Position numbers and translations under genes: made by a program
The notes under the pieces: model-generated
What the model was told of the DNA's origin: nothing
The model's database searches: none
The model's input: only the letters and a program-made list of their open reading frames with translations
Assembly: GCA_045106685.1 (NCBI GenBank)
Contig: JBGCFB010000053.1
Span: 1 to 42,854 of the forward strand
Reading direction: 5' to 3'
Origin: JAUIGE01 sp045106685
Lineage (GTDB): Bacteria; Bacteroidota; Bacteroidia; J057
Length of the DNA: 42,854 nucleotides
Shown here: positions 1 through 8,200 of the stretch, in pieces
How the letters are laid out: every line of letters begins with the position of its first letter
How positions within the stretch are numbered: the stretch's first letter is position 1

Positions 1-20
1 GGCTGTGAGGTTTTTTCTTG

Positions 21-163
21 CCCCAGGTGATAAATCACCGGGCAATAATAATAGGATTTATTGGCTAAAGCTGCGAGAATGGTTTTTGGCTTTTGTCATT
101 CATGGAGCTTTAGCGCCTAATATTTTTACTATTGCAAGGGGTATTATCCCCTTGCATTCCTAG
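21..163. repeat. Class 1 structured repeat, copy 1
   Basis: Header hairpin (ccaggtga / tcaccggg), then a core in which ggctaaagc (62-70) faces gctttagcgcc (107-117), then a perfect 9-bp footer hairpin tgcaagggg (133-141) / ccccttgca (148-156). A 37-base stretch at 35-71 is repeated identically at 187-223 in the next copy. No open frame is credible here. It lies just beyond the stop of the minus-strand ABC permease. Confidence 0.8.
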
Positions 164-300
164 CCCCAGGCCATAAATGGATTCTCTCACCGGGCAATAA
201 TAATAGGATTTATTGGCTAAAGCCTCTAAACATTACTCTCGAAGCTTTAGCGCCTAATTTCATCATTATTGCATGGGAATTTATTCCCTTGCTGCCCAAG
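164..300. repeat. Class 1 structured repeat, copy 2
   Basis: Second copy, offset 152 bp from the first. The core ggctaaagc / gctttagcgcc is conserved (right arm from 244) and the footer is a shorter hairpin around gggaa tttatt ccc. The header palindrome is degraded. It abuts the permease stop codon at 301 and may act as its 3' end structure. Together copies 1 and 2 account for the first 300 bases, where I see no gene. Confidence 0.75.
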
Positions 301-2904
301 TCAGCGCCGCAGCGCCTTCGAAGGCTCAGCCATTGCGGCCTGAAAGGCCTGAATACTGGTTGTGAGCATTGTAACGACGAAGGCAATAATCGCTGCCAGT
401 GCAAAAATGCCCCAGCTAAGGTCTGTTTTGTAAGCAAAATTTTCCAGCCACATCTGCATCAAATACCAACTGAGTGGAATCGCAATGAGCAGTGATACGC
501 CTATCAGTATTAGAAACTGACGCGTAAGCATATTGACCAACGACATTGCTGGTGCGCCAAGAACTTTGCGAATGCTGATTTCTTTGCCACGCTGTTCTAC
601 CATAAAAGATGAAAGCGCGAAAAGGCCAAGACAGGCAACGATAATAGCAAGTAAGGCAAAGGCTCCGAAAATGCTGCGCGTGCGTTTTACATCTTCATAC
701 ATTTGCTCAAACCGCTCATCCAAAAAGGCATACGGCATCGGCTGATCAGGCAAATAAGAGCTCCACTTTGACTCAATTCGCTCCATCAAATCTTCAGTGA
801 TTGGTGTATTCGTCTTTACATTCAAAATGGATGGACTATGACCAATCCTCATCAGGAGTGGTCCGATCTTTTCACGCAAGGATTCGAAGTGAAAATCCTC
901 TACCACACCAATGACGACTGAGCCTGTATTTCCCATTATGGAAACACGAGATTCTAAGGGATTTTGAAGGCCCATTTCTTCTGCGAAGGCTCGATTAATG
1001 ATAACTGCCTGGGAATCGGTATTGATGGTTCTATCAAAATCGCGCCCCTCGGCAAGCTCCATGCCCATCGTTATGATATAGTCATGATCTACGCGCCAGA
1101 TTTGCCCATAAATGGGGTCTTTATCTTCTTCGCCAGCTTCTTCAAAGCCAACATTGTTTCGCATGGTTCCATCGACAGGAAGAAAGTCGCAAATCGAGGT
1201 AAAATCCACCTCTGGCATGTTCACGAGGTCTTGTCTAAATGATACGATATCTTCATCAAGTAAAAATGCTCCTTTTAGCATAATCACCTGTTCCCGTTCA
1301 AAGCCTAGTTTTTTGTTGAACATATAATTCATCTGACTTTGAATAACCAGCGCGCCCACGATTAGGATAATGGATGCGGTCAGTTGAACGATAACAAGGG
1401 TATTGCGCAGTGGGCTGCTTTTGCTTCCACGACTAAGTTCGCCTTTCAGTACATCCGCAGGACGAAATGCCGACAAGTACCATGCAGGATAGATTCCAGC
1501 GAGCAAACCCGTGATCAAACAAGCGATCAATAACGAAGGAATAAACCACCATGTCGTCCAGGGAATATCCAGACTTTTTTCAGCTAAAAAACTAAACTTG
1601 GGCAGAAATAGTCGAGCCAAAACCAGGCCGCCAACAAAGCCCATTACACTGAAAAGCACGGACTCTGTCAGAAATTGCCCTACGAGTTGGGAGCGCCATG
1701 ATCCGACGACTTTACGCAGGCCGACTTCCTTGGCGCGATTGGCGGATTTGGCAGTAGAAAGATTGATAAAATTGATGCAGGCGATGAGCAAAATAATGAG
1801 CGCAACTGCTCCAAAAAGGCGTACATAGCGGATATCGCCGTGCTTTTGGATGTCCTTTATTCCGTCTGAACGAAGGTAAATGTCTGATACAGGCTGAAGG
1901 AAAAATTTGATATTTTCAGAAATCCTAACAGCATCTTCGTGTCCTTCAGCAAGGCGATTTGGAATATAATGATCGGTAATAATCCTTGGCAATTTCGCCT
2001 TAAGAGCTTCTACATCTGCACCTTCTTTTAATCTAAGATACGTTTGGTAGTTATTCCATGCCCAAAATGTCTGCTCGCCAGGAAAAAACTCTTCACCTAC
2101 CATTGTAAGGATGAAGTCATAATCGAGGTGACCATGTACTGAAAAATCTTCCATCACTCCTCCGATCGTTAAGGGGCTTTCTGCATATTGGTTAAGGATA
2201 AGCGTCTTCCCAACAGGGTTCTCATCGCCAAAATATTTCCTCGATTTTTCCTGCGAAATAACAATAGAGCCCGGTTCATTCAAGGCAGTTTTAGCATCCC
2301 CAAACACCATCTTGATTTCCAGAATATCGAGCAGTGCTGGATCAAAAAGGGCGAAGCCATCTTCGAAATACATTTTCTCCTCATCGGTGCGCTGAAGGGT
2401 ATTATTTCCTCCGGCAAACATGCCACCCGGATTCAAACGAGCCGCCACTTCTATTTCCGGATAATCATCCATGATAGTTTGAGCAAACGGAGCCGGGAAA
2501 AAGACATTGGTGGACTGTTCGCCTGCGACTTCATTGGTTATTGAAACACGATAAATTCGGTCCTTTTCTACATAATGCTGATCGTAGGCGAGTTCGTCCT
2601 GGATAAAAAGTGTGATGAGCAAACAGGCCGCTACGCCGATGGCGAGTCCACCGATTTTAATTGTGGCAAACAGCTTTTGCTTGAGCATCTGTCTCCAGGC
2701 GATTTTGATATTACTCTGTAGCATGGCGTATATTTTATGAATGAAAAATGGTCGAATAGTAGATATTCGAAACGATCGTAAAACATCCCATACAAAGCGT
2801 TTGCGGGCTTTTTTCGCACCAAACTCCGCCACCCTCATATCAAACAATTCATAGCTATCCCCCTGGATTTCTTCCAGTAGGTCGGGATGGCAAAACCATT
2901 CCAA
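301..2904 (-). CDS. ABC transporter permease, MacB/FtsX type, with permease prefix domain
   Basis: About 867 residues. The N-terminal ~60 residues match the cytoplasmic 'permease prefix' module of Bacteroidota FtsX-like permeases (EWFCHPDLLEEIQGD). The first membrane helix (IGGLAIGVAACLLITLFI, ~84-101) is followed by a MacB-type periplasmic domain, three helices (~360-470), a second periplasmic domain and the final FtsX helices ending near SKALRR. This is the usual double-FtsX layout of putative antimicrobial-peptide or lipoprotein exporters; substrate unknown, and no ATPase gene is in the window. The start is uncertain: the coordinate given is a TTG, but the family sequence PPRWADRF continues upstream in frame to about 2928, with no ATG before the in-frame TAA at 2977-2979. 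The real start is probably ATT 2952, ATC 2949, CTG 2967 or this TTG. PadR regulator directly upstream, likely one operon. Confidence 0.9.
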   Translation of the reverse strand: MEWFCHPDLLEEIQGDSYELFDMRVAEFGAKKARKRFVWDVLRSFRISTIRPFFIHKIYAMLQSNIKIAWRQMLKQKLFATIKIGGLAIGVAACLLITLFIQDELAYDQHYVEKDRIYRVSITNEVAGEQSTNVFFPAPFAQTIMDDYPEIEVAARLNPGGMFAGGNNTLQRTDEEKMYFEDGFALFDPALLDILEIKMVFGDAKTALNEPGSIVISQEKSRKYFGDENPVGKTLILNQYAESPLTIGGVMEDFSVHGHLDYDFILTMVGEEFFPGEQTFWAWNNYQTYLRLKEGADVEALKAKLPRIITDHYIPNRLAEGHEDAVRISENIKFFLQPVSDIYLRSDGIKDIQKHGDIRYVRLFGAVALIILLIACINFINLSTAKSANRAKEVGLRKVVGSWRSQLVGQFLTESVLFSVMGFVGGLVLARLFLPKFSFLAEKSLDIPWTTWWFIPSLLIACLITGLLAGIYPAWYLSAFRPADVLKGELSRGSKSSPLRNTLVIVQLTASIILIVGALVIQSQMNYMFNKKLGFEREQVIMLKGAFLLDEDIVSFRQDLVNMPEVDFTSICDFLPVDGTMRNNVGFEEAGEEDKDPIYGQIWRVDHDYIITMGMELAEGRDFDRTINTDSQAVIINRAFAEEMGLQNPLESRVSIMGNTGSVVIGVVEDFHFESLREKIGPLLMRIGHSPSILNVKTNTPITEDLMERIESKWSSYLPDQPMPYAFLDERFEQMYEDVKRTRSIFGAFALLAIIVACLGLFALSSFMVEQRGKEISIRKVLGAPAMSLVNMLTRQFLILIGVSLLIAIPLSWYLMQMWLENFAYKTDLSWGIFALAAIIAFVVTMLTTSIQAFQAAMAEPSKALRR

Positions 2905-2932
2905 AAATCGATCTGCCCACCGAGGCGGGTTT

Positions 2933-3011
2933 TGATTAGATGATTTGATAATTTGAGTAATTAGCAGATTTGATGATTAGCTAATTTGATGATTGTATCA
3001 TTAGCTAATCA
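2933..3011. repeat. Class 2 A/T-rich palindromic repeat, copy A
   Basis: Runs of 'gattagatgatttgataattt' type sequence with the 10-bp palindrome attagctaat at 2976-2985 and again at 3000-3009. It fills the whole gap between padR and the permease and reaches into the region where the permease start should be. Confidence 0.7.
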
Positions 3012-3023
3012 GATGCTTCAGTA

Positions 3024-3362
3024 CTAGGCAAAAGCCATATCGAAACCGAGGTCTGGCAATTTATTCCAAAGCCTGTGGCGAACTTCCTGAACATCGCGAA
3101 GTGCATGCGCTCCTTTTTGCGTGATTTCATAGAGTCGCTTGCGCCTTCCGCCGCGTTCGCTCGTCGCTTCACTCCATTTGGATTCGATGAAAGTCTTCTC
3201 TTCAAGGCGACGAAGCGCAGCGTGTACAGCACTGATATTCACTTCGCGTTTTGCCTCTTCCTTAAGTCCTTCCAATACAGAAATTCCGTAGGCCTCCCCT
3301 TTCTGCATCGCGACAAGCAGTAGCACCAATTCTTCAAATTCTCCGAGGTGTTTACGCTTCAT
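3024..3362 (-). CDS. PadR-family transcriptional regulator
   Basis: 112 residues, the usual size of a short PadR repressor. It begins MKRKHLGEFEELVLLLVAM, followed by a winged helix-turn-helix (AYGISVLEGL, SAVHAALRRLEEK, and a wing with SERGGRRKRLYEIT) and a C-terminal dimerisation helix. Such regulators in Bacteroidota typically sit directly upstream of FtsX-like permeases with the prefix domain, as here. A long palindrome overlapping a TAnnTTTG element just upstream of its ATG suggests that it represses its own operon. The effector is unknown. Confidence 0.93.
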   Translation of the reverse strand: MKRKHLGEFEELVLLLVAMQKGEAYGISVLEGLKEEAKREVNISAVHAALRRLEEKTFIESKWSEATSERGGRRKRLYEITQKGAHALRDVQEVRHRLWNKLPDLGFDMAFA

Positions 3363-3372
3363 ATCTATTAGA

Positions 3373-3414
3373 TTTACAAAAGTAAAACAAATACATATGT
3401 TTCACTTTTGCAAA
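3373..3414 (-). promoter_or_regulatory. Probable PadR operator overlapping the padR promoter
   Basis: Inverted repeat with 17-bp half-sites: tttacaaaagtaaaaca (3373-3389) and, on the other strand, tttgcaaaagtgaaaca (3414-3398). They agree at 15 of 17 positions and are separated by 8 bp. On the minus strand TACTTTTG (3384-3377) fits the Bacteroidota -7 consensus TAnnTTTG and lies inside the proximal half-site, about 15 nt before the padR ATG. Autoregulation by PadR is inferred from this overlap. Confidence 0.65.
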
Positions 3415-3474
3415 CCTAATCCAAAAATTGTCATGATCTTTTAAAGGAAACATCTATCTGGCTATTTTCACCAT

Positions 3475-3600
3475 TGCCCCCTGGGTTTAAAAAGACTGGC
3501 AATGGTCAATGATAAAACAAGCTAAAGCTTTTAGAAATAGATTCTCGTAGCTTTAGCTACTCATACTTACCACTATTGCTTGACCTTTTGAAGGTCAAGC
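3475..3600. repeat. Class 1 structured repeat, copy 3
   Basis: Core stem agctaaagct (3520-3529) / agctttagct (3549-3558), 10 bp and perfect. Footer stem gcttgacctt (3578-3587) / aaggtcaagc (3591-3600), also 10 bp and perfect, with loop ttg. Both stems differ in sequence from the other copies yet still pair. The element ends 11 bp before the ATG of the POT transporter and therefore forms its leader. Confidence 0.8.
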
Positions 3601-3611
3601 TTAAACTCTCT

Positions 3612-4823
3612 ATGGAATCTTCGCCTCCAAAACATAGTGTCGCTAATTCGGCCCTTCTTCTAGGCTCTCGTCTTTTTGAGCGCTTTTTTTACTACGGTAC
3701 CAAAGTAATTCTAATGATGTACTTGGTGCGAAGTTCTCTTTCGTTTTCAGACGAGAAAGCGAAGATGGTCTACATGATATTTGGATTAGGGCTTATTTTC
3801 TCAAAATTACTAGGTGCGGTTTTGGGGGATTGGTTGCTTGGAAATAAAGCAACGATGCTAATCGGCGGTGTGCTGCAAGTAATCGGTGGATTTTGCATTG
3901 CTTTTCTACCATCTGAAATGGGGTTTTACTGTGGCTTAGGGCTTATCCTAATTGGAAACGGGCTTTATAGTTCCAATTTCTACTCAGGCTTTGCGAAGCA
4001 ATATCTCCATAAGCCTCACCTTTTAGATACAGCTTTCACAATGGTAGGAATTGTTGGTGTGATGGCAGCTCATTTAGGTATTACACTCATCCCCTATGTT
4101 TCTGTTGAAGTCAGTTATTCAACAGCTTTTTCGATAGCATCGTGCGCTGGAGCAGTAGCGCTCCTATTTCCCATTTTTTATAACGAGACAAACCCTTTTA
4201 CTAATATCAAGCATGATTTAACTTTCAATAAGCGGCTACTTTACATGTCTGTTTTTGTCTTTCTAGGCATGGTATTTTGGGTATTTTCAGAATTGACGAT
4301 GGACCATATTATTAAGACTAAATACGATTTCAGCGCAAACGCTTCGTTTAATATTCCATCATCGTTTATGCTTTTTTTAAATAGCGCATTCTATATCCCA
4401 TTCGCCATTATTGCAGCACTTGCTTGGTTTCTTTTTCGAGTAAGGTCTTCTATAAAAGTAGGTATTGGCATGCTTTTCGGCGCTATTGGTTTCGGAATGT
4501 ATGTGTTTTTACCAGAAGTGTATTCAATAAATTTTCTAGGAAAAATTATCGCTTCAGCATTCTTTCTTACGCTTACTGAAATACTTCTAGAACCGACGAT
4601 TACAGCGGTTGTAGCGAGGTATGCAAATCCTAAATACCTTACCACTGCCCTCGCTATTTCCTTTGTTCCAATAAATACTGTTGCTGCTCTAATCCCTTTC
4701 TTAAATGATTCCAATGAAGAAGGAAGCATGCTTGCTTTTACAGTAGGCACGATAGTGTTATCAGTACTAGGCGCAGCAACATTGGTGTATGGATTTGGTT
4801 TTAGGAATAAAATAGAAGCTTGA
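3612..4823 (+). CDS. POT/PTR-family (MFS) transporter, divergent
   Basis: 403 residues, about 12 hydrophobic segments, inner membrane. The first helix carries the POT signature region (SRLFERFFYYGTKVILMMYL, residues 19-38); POT proteins are proton-coupled di/tripeptide transporters. In the classic family this site reads ExxER, whereas here it is R20-L-F-E23-R24, so the first glutamate linked to proton coupling is an arginine. The protein is also shorter than the usual 450-500 residues. The substrate may therefore not be peptides. I chose ATG 3612 because the open frame upstream to 3576 is encoded by the footer of a class 1 repeat. Monocistronic, followed by the tandem repeats. Confidence 0.78.
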   Translation: MESSPPKHSVANSALLLGSRLFERFFYYGTKVILMMYLVRSSLSFSDEKAKMVYMIFGLGLIFSKLLGAVLGDWLLGNKATMLIGGVLQVIGGFCIAFLPSEMGFYCGLGLILIGNGLYSSNFYSGFAKQYLHKPHLLDTAFTMVGIVGVMAAHLGITLIPYVSVEVSYSTAFSIASCAGAVALLFPIFYNETNPFTNIKHDLTFNKRLLYMSVFVFLGMVFWVFSELTMDHIIKTKYDFSANASFNIPSSFMLFLNSAFYIPFAIIAALAWFLFRVRSSIKVGIGMLFGAIGFGMYVFLPEVYSINFLGKIIASAFFLTLTEILLEPTITAVVARYANPKYLTTALAISFVPINTVAALIPFLNDSNEEGSMLAFTVGTIVLSVLGAATLVYGFGFRNKIEA

Positions 4824-4895
4824 TGTTTTTTTGCCTCCAGACCTTAAAAGGATTTCCCTCCTCTGGACACCTTGCCTCCAGGCCTTAAAAGGCCT
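4824..4895. repeat. Header palindromes before the tandem array
   Basis: Contains the nearly complete palindrome ccaggccttaaaaggcctgg (4878-4897), a 9-bp stem with a 2-base loop, and a degraded relative before it (ccagaccttaaaagg). It has the form of the class 1 header and leads into the first 101-bp unit. Confidence 0.6.
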
Positions 4896-5198
4896 GGCAA
4901 TAGTGATAAATATTTTGGCTAAAGCCTAGAAATATTCTTGATGCTTTAGCGCCTATAATTTCTACTATTGCTTGGCCTTTTAAGGCCAAGTACAAAGGCA
5001 ATGGTGGTAGATATTTTGGCTAAAGCCTGAAAATATTCTTGATGCTTTAGCGCCTATGATTTCTACTATTACTTGGCCTTTTAAGGCCAAGTACAAAGGC
5101 AATGGTGATAGGTATTCTGGCTAAAGCCTGAAAATATTCTTGATGCTTTAGCGCCTATGATTTCTACTATAGCTTGGTCTTTTAAGGCCAAGCTATAG
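4896..5198. repeat. Tandem array of three 101-bp class 1 repeats
   Basis: Units start at 4896, 4997 and 5098, an exact 101-bp period. Each unit reads ggcaat..., tattttggctaaagcc, an A/T loop, tgctttagcgccta, ctactatt, then a footer palindrome (cttggccttt/taaggccaag at 4971-4990 and 5072-5091). In the third unit the footer has one T:G wobble and is lengthened by a further matching stem (ctatagcttgg / ccaagctatag). Units are nearly identical, so the expansion is recent. There is no gene in 4824-5209. The array could end transcription of the two convergent neighbours. Confidence 0.9.
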
Positions 5199-5209
5199 AG
5201 CACCTGGCC

Positions 5210-8200
5210 CTACCGAAACGGCACACCAAACCCAAAGCGAATAAAGGAAGTCTCCTCCACGGAGTATCCCAGCGTGGCGCTCAGTGTAAAATTCTCTTTG
5301 TATGGCACGATAAAGACCCCAAAGCCATAACCGAAGTGCCAGCGCTGGCTTTCTTCTGGCCGGAGAAATACCCGTCCCACATCGGCAAAAACCTTCACTC
5401 CTGCCGACAGCGGCGAGGTGAGTCCTCTGACTCTAAATGGCTCCCAACGAAGCTCTGAGTTGGCGAAGGCGACTCCCGTTCCAGTGAAGCGGTTTCGAAA
5501 ATAGCCTCGCAGGTTGTTTCCGTGACCAAGGTAGAACAGGTGATAAAATGGCACTGGGCCAAAGGTAGTTCCGCCGCCGGCACGCAGGCCGAGCGTCAAC
5601 GGGCGACTGCCAAAGGCGGTAGCGTAAGCCTCACCTTCCAGACGAAACACGCCGTAAGGGCGATCACGCTCATTCATAATGAACCCAATCGTCTCACTCG
5701 CCAAAAGTCGCGTTCCTTTACGAGGAAGGCCCTTATTGTCGCGGAAGTCAAGATCGAGCTCGCCTCGCAGGCGGATAAAATTCGCGCGGTCACGACCTAC
5801 CAGTTCCTGATTCTCAGGCAAACCCATCACGCCTTCGTTGTCGAGCTGAGGCTCGTTGTCTTCATACGCGAGCGTGAGGTGAAACTTACTTCGTTTAGCA
5901 AATTCGCGCAGTAGCCCTAAGCGAAAGCGTTGGCTGTTATAGCGTGTGCGGTAAAAATCATTTTCAAATAATGAGTCACTCTTGGTGCTCTCATTTCCCA
6001 GACCGAAGTAATACACATAACGACTTGGGCGATCAATATTTACATCGAGGGTTAAGTCCCATTTGTGCATCACATGGCGAAACTGGCCTTTATAAGACAA
6101 GCCATAGGCACCACTATTGGTAGCCGTGGTTAGGCGGGCGACATGCTTATTTCCATACGGCTCTTTGCCGTACGCTTGTGCAACATATTTCGCACCGATA
6201 CTCAACAAGAAAAAGTCATCCCGATTATACCCTATCAATGGCGCCGGATACCACATATTGGGCTTATGCGCTTGTCGGTTATAGTGATATGCGTCCACAT
6301 TGGGCGGAGAACGAAAGTGTGCAGTATTCGACATTTCAAAACGAGCACCTTCATCCTTTTCATAGACTGCGGTATGTTTTGCAAAAGGCTTCAGCACAGA
6401 AGTTTCTCTCACGGTATCAGCGCCAGTACCACCAATCACACGGATTCGGATAGGCGCTTTTACTCTTTTTCCATTACTGCCAAGTTCAAAAGCATCATTA
6501 CCATTTAGGCCAAAGAGTCTGATTTCGCGCGTTTGTTTTGGATCAAAGGTGCGTTTCCAGCTTGCGATATCATCGCCTTCCTGGAATATTTCCACTTCTA
6601 CTTCTCCATTTTCCAAACGCGTAACGACAAACCGATTCACGCCATTATCAGCAACGACATCTACTTTTTTATCCAAAATCTTACTAAGCCTGATCGCATA
6701 ACCTTGCATATGATCAAGACGATCAAGCAAGCGCGAAACCAAGTAAGCACTATCCTGCGCACGCAGCGTGTCAGGCAGAACACTGACCGCTTGGATAACT
6801 GTTGCACTATCGATGGTCTGTTGAAAATCAGCAGCAGCGCTCACCCAGTCGTCCGCCGTTCGCTCATTTAAAAGCAACCTGTCCAGGTGCCTCGCAGCAT
6901 AGGAAAGCCCCACGATATCGGGGCGTTTTTTTCCAAAATGCTCTATCTCAGGCCGTACAAAACGCCAGTCGGCAATTCGTGTAAAAAAACCATCCCAACG
7001 GCTAAATACCTGATCACGATCACGCGGGATCGGCAAGGTCAATCGATTTTGTTTATAGTAGGCCCATTTCCAGTTATCGCCATGACGGTCCCAATCTCCT
7101 ACCCACATATCGAAGAGTCGAGCGCGCATATATGCTTGTTGGTCAGGGCTTCTGGCCAGGTCATTGTATCGTCGCCGCAGCATCCCAAAGCTGCCATATA
7201 CTTTATCGGCATTGGCGAAGCCAGGAACGCCGGGCTTGGGTCCGGCAGGATAGGTTTCCAGCATTCCGAGCAGGTGCGCATATTGGCCGGCGTATGGCCC
7301 CAGACGCGCGTCTGGCGGCATGAGGTAAGGTTTTGGCTTAGGATGGAGAATACCTAGAGCATCCATTAGCGGATCGGTGATCATCGTTCCGTAGGGGTAC
7401 ATCGTCGAGGTGTGATCGCGCAACACCGTCGCAACGACGGTCTGTCGGAGATCATAATTCACCATTCTGGACGGGTCCTTATCCACTGAGCGAAAGTTAT
7501 ATGCTGCACCACTAGGGCTTTTTAAACGAAGGCTTTTGGTTTGGAAACCTCCACCGATTTTCACCAGTTCCAAACCTCCTTTTGCAGTATCAAGATTGAT
7601 ATATTGCACTGGAACGGGCGTGGTCCAGGCTGAACGATAATGCTTGCCTAGCAGGAAGCGCTTTACAAAGCCTGCTTTGTATTGCGAGCCTGCCTGGACT
7701 TCAGCAGTTGAATCGTAGTATGTAAAGCCTGCTCCCGTACCAAATGGCTGGTCGCCGCAAAACCCAAAAGTTTGATTAAACGGGACTTCATCCGGCACCG
7801 CTACCCTATCGGGATCACAGGCAGATTGGAACAAAAAAACAGAGTCATCGAGCGCGAATCCTGTTTTGTTTTTGTATTGATAAAAATTGGCAAAAACATC
7901 TCCGTTTGACTTGAATGCAACCTCGGCAAAGCCTCTCGCAGCAGCCCGGTATCGAAGGTTCGGATCTTTCCCCATAAAACTCACCCGGCCTATCGAACCA
8001 GCATTGAGCAAATAGTTATCTTCTACCTGGAGAAGCTGCATATTATTGCTATGCCCAGCAAGGTAAATGACTTGCCCGTTTTGACGAATTTGATCCAAAA
8101 GCTCCTTCCGAAAAGGATCAAAACGCGCATTAATCAAATCCTTTGGTTGCCCTACATTTTGCCTCATTGACGCGTATATCGTACCAAATACCGGAAGTGG

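Noticed and set aside
1..300. tRNA or small structured RNA gene
   Set aside because: The folds match other class 1 repeat copies and not a cloverleaf; no tRNA was found anywhere in the window.
4896..5198. Possible CRISPR array
   Set aside because: Whole 101-bp units are repeated, with no alternation of short repeats and unique spacers, and no cas genes are present.
6143..7357. Several antisense open frames inside the large barrel gene
   Set aside because: Overlapping shadow frames without recognisable domains.
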